Assembly: GCA_025738555.1 (NCBI GenBank)
Contig: JAOVFP010000006.1
Span: 4,092,001 to 4,156,000 of the forward strand
Direction: 5' to 3'
Origin: Cyathus striatus
Lineage: Eukaryota > Basidiomycota > Agaricomycetes > Agaricales > Nidulariaceae
DNA length: 64,000 nucleotides
Shown: positions 51,801 through 61,173 of the stretch, piece by piece
Layout of the letters: each line of letters begins with the position of its first letter
Numbering within the stretch: the first letter of the stretch is position 1
Position numbers and translations under genes: made by a program
The notes under the pieces: model-generated
Database searches by the model: none
What the model saw: the letters and a program-made list of their open reading frames with translations, nothing else
Told to the model about the DNA's origin: nothing

Positions 51801-54800
51801 CGCAATGAATCGACACGCATGGATGGATGTTACTGAAAACGGACGATTAGATGTAACACCACACTCGAGCGGATACTTACTACAGACCCTAAGCATACCG
51901 GAAGTTACAGAAGTCGTGACACACGACGAAGCCCATAATGGACTAAATATCGGCACAGTAATTGAACGAATGTGGCAACGCTTTCGAGCATTAGAAGATC
52001 AGGCAGTCAAACAACGTAAAATCCGACGCACTAACCTTATGCTTGGTGCAGCTTCGATCCCCAACAGTAAACGTAAGGGTAAGAAATCGAACAGCAATTT
52101 ATCATCAACTATAGATGCAATTGAGCGCACTTCCATGAGACCAAAGGATTTTAAACGATACTTACCGAAGCCAATTATTGTCACGGTCCTTGTAAATGAA
52201 AAACCTCTTCGAGCCATGATTGATACAGGATCCATGGCAGACTTCCTGTCGACAACTATAATCGATCAATTATCACTACAGACTGCGAAATTAGCCAAAC
52301 CTATCACGGTACAACTGGCAGTACATGGATCCAGATCCAAGATAAATGTATCAACTCTTGTTGACTTTAAATACCAGGAAATAGACTGTAAACGACGATT
52401 TGATGTAGCCAATTTGGATAATTATGACATGATATTAGGCACACCTTTTATTTTTCAACACAAGGTAGTCTTGAGCATGAATCCAATGAGAATAGCTATA
52501 GGCTCGAAAGAACCATTAGAACTAAAAGGGGAGGAAGTCAGTTCTATTAACTCAGCAGCAGCGGACTTATTCGACATAGACCTGGTACAACTTCGCACAG
52601 AACTACGAGCCGAAGCGATCGATTTGTGTCCTGACACCTCAAAAACAGATTTACCGCCATTTAGAGCAGTAAATCATATTATACCGCTAATTGACGAGAA
52701 CAAAGTATATAAATTTCGTCCTGCCCGATGCTCTGAAGCTTTGAAACCACTATGGAGAGAAAAGCGGGACGCTTACCTCAAATCAGGACGATGGCAAGTC
52801 GCTACGGGTGTAGCATCATCCCCTATGCTTATCCTGCCAAAGAAATCGAAAGATGGCACTACATTAAAGATTAGAACAGTGCTGGATAAGCGTGAGCAGA
52901 ATAAAAATACTCACAAGCTCGCAGCACCATTGCCTGACATCAATGCAATACTACGTAACGTTGTTAGGCATAAATACTGGACATTGGTCGATGGGAAAGA
53001 TGCGTACGAACAGATACGCGTACAAAAAGACCATGTTCCTCGGACCTTGTTCACAACACCTGATGGAACGATGCGAAGTTTAGTAATGCAGCAAGGAGAT
53101 TGTAATGCAGGAGCAACTTACCAGATGCTGATGAACCATATATTCGCACCATACATAGGCATCTACATGGATGTATACCTCGATGACATAGTAATATATT
53201 CAAACTCTGTAAGAGAACATTTAAAACACATCAGAACGATATTTGAAATCTTACGCAGAGAGAAATTATATCTATCACCTGATAAAATGCAATTCTTCGC
53301 CACTGAATTGAAAATATTAGGGCATGTAATCGATGATAAGGGCATAAAAATGGATCCTCACAAAGTAGATTCTATAGCAAACTGGAAAACTCCGTCTACA
53401 AAGGAACTTCTTGCCAGTTTCCTTGGCGCTGTAGGTTACCTTGCTGATAACTGCGAAGGTATTCGGGTCCAAATGGGTGTACTAGCACCCATAACTGGTG
53501 CCACTCGCAACTGGAAATGGTCTCATACTGAACATAGAGCTTTTGAGCAAATAAAAGATAGTGTACAAAAACACCGAGATTCTCACCGAGTAGCTGCTGA
53601 CTATTCCCCATCTGCAGAGTGGTTAAACCTCGTCACTGATGCATCCTTCACAGGTGCTAGTGGATATATTAGCCAGGGTAATGAATTAAAAACGGCACGA
53701 GTCATTACCTTTTGGTCAGGCAAATTCAACCCTGCTCAACAGAACTATCCAGTTCATGAGCAAGAATTGCTCGCAATTATTGAATCGTTAAAACGATTCC
53801 GTGGACTCTTGCATGGTGCAAAATTCAGAATCTGCACGGACCACAAATCGTTAGAGTATATTATGACACAAAAGAATCTCTCACCACGTCAACACCGTTG
53901 GTTGGACATACTTAATGAGTTTGATTTCGAAATACATTATATCCCTGGTGAAACTAATGTGTTAGCGGATGCATTATCAAGGATTTATTGCAACGAACCG
54001 TTAGGTATTGTTCGAGCTCAATCAGAGTATGTGGGGGATGATGATACGGAAGAAAGGAATACCTTGACTTCAGCCACATACCCCATTTACACTGGAAGCG
54101 CAACTCTTGCGGAGTTGGAAAACTCACTTAACGAACCGAGACGATCATCTCGGCTAGCTACTGCCAAAGCACATGAGAGGACTTACCCGGGTGCAAAGAA
54201 ACGGAAGAACACACGGAATACATCACCACGTTTCGATGTTGATAATGATGCACTGGTAAATCAGAAAAATAATGGCGAAAAATCAGACAAAGACTCCGCC
54301 GATAACGATGTTGATATGCCAGGGCTTGAGATAGCAGATCCAAGCATAATCGAAGTAATCAGTCCTGAGGAGGATGATAACGGAGATAACCTCCAAAGCG
54401 GAACACCATTAGCCTTACCTGCGGTATCAACCTCTGGAGATATTGGCCTCCCAATGCCAGACAGTCTACGCTATCGCTACAATGAAGACTTATTCTTTCG
54501 TGAGATCTTAAAAAATCCCACTGCATACCTTGACTTTAAAGAGGAGGACGGACTCCTGTATAAAACACGCGAAGGCTGTACTGTTCTATGCATTCCGAAC
54601 ATTATAATTGGGAAGCGTAATGCCCGTGAAATTATCATACAGCATGCTCACTCACTTCTCGCTCATCTTGGCAAAAATAAAACCTTAAGTTTACTTCGGG
54701 AAGAAGTATGGTGGAAGGAGTTAGTTGATGATGTCGATACGTACTGCCGCTCTTGTACACTATGCGCAATGACAAAGCCTAATAACCAAAAGCCAATGGG

Positions 54801-56883
54801 ACTATTGAAATCTCTTCCAGTTCCCCGAAGACCATGGCAGGCAATTGGTATCGATTTTGTTGGACCGTTCCCTGAGTGTAAAACACGATTAGGCACATTT
54901 GACATGATGTGCGTCATAATTGATCATCTTACCTCGATGGTGCACCTAGTGCCAACTAAACAAACATATGGCGCGAAACAAGTGGCCGAAGTAATCTTCG
55001 AAAATGTCTACAAATTACATGGACTACCAGAAAGAATCATCAGTGATCGTGACTCGTTATTCACGAGTATCTTCTGGAAACGATTACATGACTTACTTGG
55101 AGTCCAACTACGCCTTTCCACAGTCTACCACCCCCAAACGGATGGTGCAACGGAAAGAGCAAATCGCACAATCACCCAAATGCTAAGAAATGCAGTCAGC
55201 GAGAACCAAAAAGATTGGGTGCAGCACTTACCGGCTGTTGAGTTCGCAATGAACTCCGCACGATCTGAAACAACGGGATTCTCTCCATTTTTCCTAAACT
55301 ATGGACGCACACCACGCGCCATGATCTGGGAAGACAACTCGGAGTTCCCAGGTGTCCGCAAGTTTGCACTAAATATGAAAGAAGCAATCATGAGTGCCCA
55401 CGATGCAATCATAGAAGCACGGACATATCAAACGCTATATGCAAACAAGAAGCGGCGCAGATCAGAGCTCGCAATAGGAGACTTGGTGTACCTCTCCACC
55501 AAGAACCTAAAGTTCCCAAAAAAGCGAGCACGAAAGCTGGTACCTAAATACATAGGACCGTTTCGCATTCTTGAGGTGATAACCCCTGGCGCATCATATA
55601 AACTTGAGTTGTCCCCTGAACTGAAAGCCAGAGGCATCCATAACGTCTTTCATGCATCAGTACTGAGAATGCACATACCTAATGATGACCGACGCTTTCC
55701 CGGACGCCAAATACACCAAGTTCCAGGCCTAGGAGAATCCCCAAGCGAATGGAGTGTAGACCGTATACTATCACACTTGGGGAAAGGCCTTGATGCGCAA
55801 TTTGAGATCTTGTGGTCAACTGGTGACACCAGCTGGGCACCATATGCAGAAATAGGACATTTGAATGCGATGGATGAGTACTGTGAGGCAATGGGGATCA
55901 GTAGCCCGAAAAAATTGCCTGCAGGCAACACAAAGTCAGACATACCTCCAGAAATCGCAATTGGAATCGCATCTTGCAAGATACAACCCAACACTCATAC
56001 ATCTACGCATAGCACGAGGCAGGGCAGACAGAACACGTTAAAAGCTACGAAAAAACATAATAAATTCGTTAGTACTTTACCCACAAATCCACAGTCACAC
56101 CCACCTTTCCTATCACTCATGGAACGCTCCAATATCATCGAGTTCTCGCACCAAGAACAAGCACGTTGGATCGAGTACTCCAATGCTCTCCGTGCTTCGG
56201 TTGAAGGTCAATGTCCTCACCCGGGCGTCCCTCCCTGTGGATACGGCACTTACATGCGCACCAACCCTAGTGCCGCCGACCCCAGTCAATACCCAAGACC
56301 TCCTGTCGTTCCAGCTGTGAACATGACGGTCGAGCATACCCAGTCGACAGCAGATATCAACATGTCGGCACAGGGGCTGAAGACTATCTTGGACGCCCAG
56401 GCGGTAATGTACCGATCATTCATGACGGAGACGATTCCCCTTTTAAACAGTCGTCCTGCCCCGTACCGAGGACACGTACCACGTTCTCGAGCAGGGCAGA
56501 AATCGTTCCAACGCTGGAACAAAGAGCCGAAGATTCCTAAATCAGGCTGGAAACTTGGTGAGCACACATATAAAACGAAACGAGATACGCACGCTGACAC
56601 CTTGCTAGATCGACTTCAGCAACTGCCTAAACCATTGGGCAAATCGCACTGCCGCCCCCGTAAACGAGCTGCGAAGCAACTCCCTCGGGAACCTCCCACT
56701 ACCGGCGCTACAACCACGAACATTGACGATACTCCCGTTGCAGGACCTAGCAATGTTGACGGCACCCAAGAAATGGCCGTGGACGAGGTTATTGATCTGG
56801 TTTCTGTATCCGCACGTTCCGAAGACGAGGACGAAGTTTTTGGTGGCTGGGGAGAGGGAGAGGATAGTGATAATGGCTTCTAG
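48823..56883 (+). CDS. Gag-Pol polyprotein of the Ty3/gypsy element
   Basis: Single uninterrupted 2686-aa frame. Residues 1-530 are a long acidic, Ser-rich N-terminal extension with a poly-Ser tract. A Gag core starts near 540 (FSYNGRPDLDTFDQW). The CCHC knuckle CFTCKEIGHESRNC begins near 817. The aspartic protease motif is DTGS near 1134. Reverse transcriptase has YLDD at 1452-1455 and RNase H has TDASFTGASG near 1605. Integrase has a His/Cys zinc region near 1940-1985 and catalytic D2011, D2075 and E2111, with 35 residues between the last two. A chromodomain-like segment EWSVDRILSHLGKGLDAQFE runs about 2309-2357. A further 330-aa tail ends in an acidic patch. Gag and Pol are fused in one frame with no shift site. 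All catalytic residues are present. Confidence 0.96.
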   Translation: MSKFQSNVVVSSKEEQTTEHRGSEAAATNISSTVHPGDVGQYQGGTEEVPSPFSKPPTVTVVEEDIIAPPTIGVDNIDLAVKWGLLDEHGLSSSLGTRVTRSSRSKSTGIMSNTAKLKNTPVAINPVSYSDVTRVPGQDTIVIVSTDASNIPVKDINKTSLVDKNGMVKIEIVDEYIESAKFIKPKKTIKALKITRKALESIPRYFPQEFGNVEDEQKLKELNVIEQSADRIKEFLGHSPNSPFDDIFQDITGDGELYLDEYIIPLPPSPTPSPVKVTSVSKPDVTNNKNMCSTSPGKTHSSSQSYYSSINSFTASESDHEISEISDFEFENETEQIERAISNSLVTYRRERSYDATHVTGASGSRSNIIPVHAVIVETEEIKPTDKPFTTDTIHDTPSKGKGKNVDPKERGPNFDKLFNARKKTKSKNTHKTKVEFGPESFKRERSELPDGGYFRATTEEPDSEFEILPSGANGGGNGDDGNSSDSSSSSSSSSSSSSSGSSNSNKSGNNRNPEKRRRQRDEYKKLKKALKGVKIKTPFSYNGRPDLDTFDQWTYEVDTWSEWNGLSDRLLLRVIVNFMSYNASQFFMKHVATHRNDWTVKRLYEALFDYCFPPHFKQELRDKLLHATQGRNNVRDYLRDIESLQVRFPDVTMRQLTQIFWKGIHQYLRLYLIEKGLDPERHSLEKLAKYATRREEAAEAKRREERGYSGRVPGRTWGRFQNRETGPLPYSPNNQKTPAGNNNSSSNNRTSGGRSNAPLNNNTPNRSSGGRNTDNNRPRQNKNGQSVSNNNTNNNNRRTNILSKDERDRLRAEGRCFTCKEIGHESRNCPTRQQAKAPKLHTSAMRIDEIETRASNAREANLRVGSINIVSEPITEDISIWARAYHEDVKTYLYTLLHSYFGTEGAKFAGIVPQDRFLVSHAGQQYIIFDALHLKHHYSVTAKDLDKEDFSIRSLVCSTYKGEDRIVNCPLFDDESYSDYPALSWLYIRVRIAMNRHAWMDVTENGRLDVTPHSSGYLLQTLSIPEVTEVVTHDEAHNGLNIGTVIERMWQRFRALEDQAVKQRKIRRTNLMLGAASIPNSKRKGKKSNSNLSSTIDAIERTSMRPKDFKRYLPKPIIVTVLVNEKPLRAMIDTGSMADFLSTTIIDQLSLQTAKLAKPITVQLAVHGSRSKINVSTLVDFKYQEIDCKRRFDVANLDNYDMILGTPFIFQHKVVLSMNPMRIAIGSKEPLELKGEEVSSINSAAADLFDIDLVQLRTELRAEAIDLCPDTSKTDLPPFRAVNHIIPLIDENKVYKFRPARCSEALKPLWREKRDAYLKSGRWQVATGVASSPMLILPKKSKDGTTLKIRTVLDKREQNKNTHKLAAPLPDINAILRNVVRHKYWTLVDGKDAYEQIRVQKDHVPRTLFTTPDGTMRSLVMQQGDCNAGATYQMLMNHIFAPYIGIYMDVYLDDIVIYSNSVREHLKHIRTIFEILRREKLYLSPDKMQFFATELKILGHVIDDKGIKMDPHKVDSIANWKTPSTKELLASFLGAVGYLADNCEGIRVQMGVLAPITGATRNWKWSHTEHRAFEQIKDSVQKHRDSHRVAADYSPSAEWLNLVTDASFTGASGYISQGNELKTARVITFWSGKFNPAQQNYPVHEQELLAIIESLKRFRGLLHGAKFRICTDHKSLEYIMTQKNLSPRQHRWLDILNEFDFEIHYIPGETNVLADALSRIYCNEPLGIVRAQSEYVGDDDTEERNTLTSATYPIYTGSATLAELENSLNEPRRSSRLATAKAHERTYPGAKKRKNTRNTSPRFDVDNDALVNQKNNGEKSDKDSADNDVDMPGLEIADPSIIEVISPEEDDNGDNLQSGTPLALPAVSTSGDIGLPMPDSLRYRYNEDLFFREILKNPTAYLDFKEEDGLLYKTREGCTVLCIPNIIIGKRNAREIIIQHAHSLLAHLGKNKTLSLLREEVWWKELVDDVDTYCRSCTLCAMTKPNNQKPMGLLKSLPVPRRPWQAIGIDFVGPFPECKTRLGTFDMMCVIIDHLTSMVHLVPTKQTYGAKQVAEVIFENVYKLHGLPERIISDRDSLFTSIFWKRLHDLLGVQLRLSTVYHPQTDGATERANRTITQMLRNAVSENQKDWVQHLPAVEFAMNSARSETTGFSPFFLNYGRTPRAMIWEDNSEFPGVRKFALNMKEAIMSAHDAIIEARTYQTLYANKKRRRSELAIGDLVYLSTKNLKFPKKRARKLVPKYIGPFRILEVITPGASYKLELSPELKARGIHNVFHASVLRMHIPNDDRRFPGRQIHQVPGLGESPSEWSVDRILSHLGKGLDAQFEILWSTGDTSWAPYAEIGHLNAMDEYCEAMGISSPKKLPAGNTKSDIPPEIAIGIASCKIQPNTHTSTHSTRQGRQNTLKATKKHNKFVSTLPTNPQSHPPFLSLMERSNIIEFSHQEQARWIEYSNALRASVEGQCPHPGVPPCGYGTYMRTNPSAADPSQYPRPPVVPAVNMTVEHTQSTADINMSAQGLKTILDAQAVMYRSFMTETIPLLNSRPAPYRGHVPRSRAGQKSFQRWNKEPKIPKSGWKLGEHTYKTKRDTHADTLLDRLQQLPKPLGKSHCRPRKRAAKQLPREPPTTGATTTNIDDTPVAGPSNVDGTQEMAVDEVIDLVSVSARSEDEDEVFGGWGEGEDSDNGF

Positions 56884-56975
56884 ATCTGTAAGTCAGTAAT
56901 GACCTCACGTAGATCTTGATACAAGTCTTACCTTTTTGATCAGAGTTCTTATCACCAATACTCTGTGAGGGCGAA

Positions 56976-57472
56976 TGTAAGGTCTCGACCTTGCATCAAG
57001 CATCTACGTGCCACGGAGTCCGAATCCGTTGGTCACGTGACTGTTCTCACCCATCAACTCCTCCGCGCTTGCTCCCCCGTCTCATTGGTTCCCGGTTCCG
57101 TTCGCTCGTTCTTTCTCCAGCCTAGACTTCACGGTACCGTACATTACATCGGTACCGTTCTCATTCGACTCACCAATCCGTTCTCTTTCTTATTCCCTTA
57201 TCCGTATCATTTCTCTCTGACTCAATACTTACAAAACATACACATACATACTTTCCCTGACTCTTATTTACTTTCTCTGACTCGTTAGCCACTCGTAAAT
57301 ACGTATATAAACCCAGTAAAATAGACACTGTTACCTTAGAGTTCTGAAATACGAGACATTAGACACGCATTTTAAGTTCTTAAGTCTTCAACTCAACAAC
57401 TCTCTTCTTTTCTAACTCGTGTGTTTCCCCTGTCAAAGCGTAACCCTCTCGCTTTAATTCGGAAACCTCACA
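56976..57472 (+). repeat. 3' LTR
   Basis: 497 bp, same sequence as the 5' LTR by eye. The purine-rich GTGAGGGCGAA just upstream is the candidate polypurine tract for plus-strand priming. Confidence 0.93.
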
Positions 57473-57898
57473 GACGTCTATAAAAGGACAGCATAGAGGA
57501 TCCGCGTATTTCCGTCACACTCTGCCGCCCTCCACCGCCTTCTATTGGTTGTACACAGGACCCCCGAAATCTCCTATGAAGGCCCGATCCCAGAACAGGG
57601 TGATTTGTCCTCATGGATTTTGGCCAGCTGAGGCCAAATTTGTCCGAAGTGGATCAGGCCTCCTAAATTTCCGGAAATTTGTCCGAAATTCGCCTCAGGC
57701 CTCTCCAGACCCTCAAAAATGTCCGAAAATGGGATCTGGCATCAAATTTCGGTCAAATTTTTTTCTAGCTGCGACGCTGTCGCGCCGCAACACTTTTAGG
57801 CGAGTAAACAAGAAGGGGGGCTTAAAGCAATGGAAACATCGATATAGAATGAGTATTGGCAATGTTGAAGACATGTATATATATGTACTACTTAGACA

Positions 57899-58321
57899 TT
57901 ATCTTCTTTCCTTCACTGCTAGTCGTGCATTTGCTGCATTACCAGTTACTGCCTTTGATCCTCCCTTGCTACCGGTACGTGATTGGGTGCGAGTTTCATG
58001 ACCATGCCCTGTTGTAAGACCCGAACCTTGTTGCTCTCGGAGGATCTCATGAAATCGACGCACAAGTTCTTTGCGCATAGAAGTTTCTTCAGGTTTGGAA
58101 TTGTTTTCAGAGATATCACGCCGTATACGAACAGCTTTCGCAGCGTGTTTGGTTTGATGTTTGAGTCGGCATTGGAGGAGGTCTGAAATGTCGAATCTGT
58201 TTAGAAGGTAACCCAGCGATTGAGAGAGCTTCGCGTCAATTTGCAGTTCAGGTGACTTGAAAGATGCTCTGTCAATGGCGGTACGTATATTCACGTAGTC
58301 CTCGGATATCGGCCTACTCAT
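57899..58321 (-). CDS. hypothetical 140-aa protein inside the hAT-like element
   Basis: Open minus-strand frame starting MSRPISEDYVNIRTAIDRA and ending in a basic, Thr/Gly/Arg-rich tail (RTQSRTGSKGGSK). The middle is Lys/Arg-rich (KHAAKAVRIRRDISE, RKELVRRFHEILREQQ) and likely helical. No membrane segment or known domain was recognised. It occupies the centre of a non-autonomous element and has no close neighbour gene. It may be a captured host fragment or a chance ORF; coding status is uncertain. Confidence 0.4.
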   Translation of the reverse strand: MSRPISEDYVNIRTAIDRASFKSPELQIDAKLSQSLGYLLNRFDISDLLQCRLKHQTKHAAKAVRIRRDISENNSKPEETSMRKELVRRFHEILREQQGSGLTTGHGHETRTQSRTGSKGGSKAVTGNAANARLAVKERR

Positions 58322-58376
58322 CGTCGGTTACCTCAGAAACACGTGTTATATCCATCCAATAAATGTATCCATCGCA

Positions 58377-58470
58377 GTGGGATTCGAACCCGGTAACAAA
58401 ATTGTAACTCAATACTTAAATTTGCTTTCACTTTAAATTTTACCATGCTCATAACCGCTAGTCCACGAAG
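58377..58470 (-). pseudogene. tRNA-like sequence with intact B box
   Basis: The minus strand reads CTTCGTGGACTAGCGGTTAT at the 5' side, resembling a tRNA acceptor and D arm, and has the pol III B box GGTTCGAATCC about 70 nt later. The outer T-stem and D-stem pairs do not form, and no credible anticodon arm was found. I read it as a tRNA pseudogene or tRNA-derived piece carried by the hAT-like element. Confidence 0.4.
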
Positions 58471-58783
58471 GTACATATATTTGTCCTCATATCAGATCTG
58501 ACCTTCACCATTTGGCACAAAAATGTCCTCAAAGCAACTCAGCCATTTTGTCAATTTTGGCCCAGAAATGTCCGTTTTGGATCGGGCCTGGCGGCCTGAC
58601 GGCCGCAAATTTGTCCGAAATGGGATCAGGCCTTTATAGGAGATTTCGGGGGTCCTTTGTACACGCATACATAACAAATCCGTGTAATCCGTGTTTACGA
58701 ACTATATAGCTGATGAAACACTACTCTTTAAAAGACCATCGACCACTGCTCGTAAATGGCTCACATCATCGGTCAGATACACA

Positions 58784-60030
58784 ATGCCCCACATTGTTGC
58801 CCACTTCCTTCTGATCTTAGGAACAATTATACTCGGTCTCGCAATCAAAACTTCACACACAACCCGCTCCATTTTCTTTTTCGGCGCTCTCTCAATATAT
58901 ATCTCGATTTTCTGTAACCGCTACCGCGATCTCGATAATGAAGCAGGCTATTTCTCAGGCTTCTTAGGAGCCGTCTTTCTTGCATCATCTTTCGACCTCC
59001 TTGTCCTTCAGTCCAATCCGCAAGACACATTGAAACCCAATAACCAAGAAAGGCCTGCGTCGCAGCTCCCCTTTCTTTCCAGGCTTAAATGGGCCACATC
59101 TCTCGTCCTTAATGCACGAGGTGTTGGCTGGAACTGTGTGGTGCCTGGACTACGCTATCGTCAAGGTCAATCGCGACAACATTTCGTGTTATCCCAGCTC
59201 TCATGGGCAGCATTTTTTTTATCTTTTTGGAGATATACTTAGTGTTTATACACGACGCAATCCTGCGTTCCAGTATCCTCCTTCTCAGGATTTCGGTGCG
59301 CAGGGACTTCTCCGGCAGGCCATGAATGTGATGTCGTTCTGGATGCTGCTGATTGCATCTATGAATCGTAGCCAGGTACTTTACTCGGCCGTTTCAGTTG
59401 CCATTGGAATGTCAAATCCGGAGGATTGGCCGGCGTTTTTCGGTGTATGGTCACAGACTAAGAGCGTGCGGACATTCTGGGGGTACGGAACATTTTTTAT
59501 TCCAGTTATATGAGCTCATCCTAACCTTTCTATTTTTATAACAGAAAAAGTTGGCATCAATTTCTTCGCCGTGTAAGTTAATTATTTTTCTTAGACTTAT
59601 TCTTTATCTTATTTTTGAATTTTAGTCTATTCAACCACAATCAAAGTATTTTACGCATAATATACTTAGCCTCCGACCTAAAAGCCTACAATCGACCTAT
59701 ACACAACTTTTCCTGTGCTTCTTTCTCTCCGGCACATACCACGCCTTAGGAGACTGGCTCATTATGCATAATGTTGCCACCGCACTGGCTAATATCAACT
59801 TCTTCTTCCTTCAGGCTGCATTTGTAACATTTGAAGATTTCCTTGTATTCGTTGGGAAGGAGATGGGTGTCACGACGGTTCTGACTATATTGTCATATGC
59901 ATGGATCATGGGATGGATGACTGTGAGCTCCCCGATGTGGATGGAAACGATGATCTCAGCAAATACTGTCGGGTTTACTCCCACGATTTCAATGGTGGAG
60001 ATGCTACTGGATAGATTCGGCTCTGCTTGA
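58784..60030 (+). pseudogene. MBOAT_2 / wax-synthase-like gene with +1 frameshift (MBOAT4)
   Basis: Exons on plus are 58784-59482 (699 nt), 59545-59572 (28 nt, KSWHQFLRR) and 59626-60030 (405 nt). Exon 1 is one base longer than the 698 nt of MBOAT1 and MBOAT3. The break is at a run of eight T (59213-59220): upstream reads SQLSWAAFF, and downstream LFGDILSVYTRRNPAFQYPP is in the next frame. One T fewer restores the family sequence. Everything else is conserved, including DWPAFFGVWSQTKSVRTFWG, the catalytic FFLSGTYHALGDWL and a normal C-terminus. It is therefore either a very recent pseudogene or a homopolymer sequencing error. A TATATAG element lies about 80 bp upstream (58704). It is the plus-strand partner of OYE4. 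Confidence 0.85.
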
Positions 60031-61173
60031 TATATTGTTTGAGGTATTTTGCGGGGTTTTTCATTCTGAAAGCGTATTGGATTATTGCCAGTTGGCAATG
60101 GCAGTGCATCGTTACATATTAACAAATTTGATCTTATAAACATAAAACAGATTCTTGTTATCACTATGACTAGTTCTATTTTGGGGATGAGAAGGAGATC
60201 TTGCTGTTTTCGCCATAAATACATAGACTTTCATGAATAAAATGATACAAGCATGCATTTAAAGTATGTGCAAGTGTACAAATACATAGAAAACAACATT
60301 GTCAAAATTTTCAAAATTTTTGCAAAAACACACCAAAATCAGCATCACCATTTAAACAGAAATAGATATATATAAAACAACATATGTAGTTAATCTCTAC
60401 CTTATACAATACAGGATAATGCCCAGAATTAAGTAATACATGCAAAGGTTTTAGAGATGTGCTACTGTACAAAGGAGTAGTGGTGTACAAAGGAGTGGTT
60501 ATCCTGTGTATTACCTTCATGATTCACCAAGCCTTTACTAAATGCTCCAGCATGAAAGCTCACAATTCTCATCGACGAGCTAAATAATACTGATTTCAAG
60601 AGGTTTACTTTAAGCAAATCCAAAGCAAATTATAAGACTCATGTGTACTTAATATACTCGGCAGCTGGCGACCCACCTAGCGAAGGTGCTGGATGCTAGC
60701 CTAAGGCTCCACCAAGAAAAACAAAATGTATATATACATACTCGGCAGCTAATCGGCAGCTCAGTGACTCAACGCGGCGTCTGCTAAGCAACAAACAATA
60801 CAGCAACGCGGTACTTACCGACGTTACCTTCATCCTTGTAACCACTAGTTTGCAGCCAAGTTGACGAATACTTACCATTCTTTGATTCCTCATCTACTGT
60901 GTTCATCCCAGAGGTAATTCTTCAGTAATATTCCATGCTGTGCGAGCAGCCAAACCAGCGCTAGCAATCACGAAGCAATTCAGAAGTTATTAATGTATTG
61001 GATTCGATTATTAATGCAAAAGACATAATAGTAGCTATAACATCGAAGTCAAACAGTTCAGTTAACATGGGGACAGGAATCAGGTAACAACACATGTAGT
61101 CGGGCACTAGTATGGAATAGCATGCTGTAATAAGAACGAAAGTCAGGTTTCCGGTTATATTTTGAATTTTGAG
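60031..61173. other. intergenic between MBOAT4 and the ABC transporter
   Basis: The two genes converge here, so this is 3' flank of both. AT-rich; short frames only, with no family motif or RNA gene seen. Confidence 0.45.

Larger units (their letters stand above)
48219..57472 (+). mobile_element. full-length Ty3/gypsy LTR retrotransposon, 9254 bp
   Basis: The LTRs at 48219-48715 and 56976-57472 (497 bp each) look identical by eye, start TG and end CA, and are flanked by the 5-bp target duplication GACGT (48214-48218 and 57473-57477). One long gag-pol ORF fills the interior. Integrase follows RT-RNase H, the Ty3/gypsy order. Identical LTRs and an unbroken ORF point to a very recent, possibly still active insertion. 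It separates OYE4 from MBOAT4. A solo LTR of the same family lies at 31216. Confidence 0.96.
57557..58656. mobile_element. 1.1-kb hAT-like element with 8-bp target duplication and an ORF
   Basis: The inverted ends read AGGACCCCCGAAATCTCC on the left (57557 on) and, reverse-complemented, the same on the right (to 58656), continuing TATRAAGGCCYGATCCCA. The 8-bp duplication TTGTACAC flanks both sides (57549-57556 and 58657-58664), typical of hAT elements. Subterminal repeats of AAATTTGTCCGAA and GGATC(A/G)GGCCT occur at both ends, as in hAT transposase-binding regions. The element is too short for a hAT transposase but contains a 140-aa ORF and a tRNA-like segment. It lies 84 bp beyond the retrotransposon. 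Confidence 0.82.

Noticed and set aside
48942..56600. Minus-strand and alternate-frame ORFs within the retrotransposon
   Set aside because: Shadows of the 2686-aa Gag-Pol frame; none shows domain motifs.
58377..58470. A functional tRNA gene
   Set aside because: The B box is perfect, but D-stem and outer T-stem pairs fail and no anticodon arm could be built. Kept only as a tRNA-like pseudogene.
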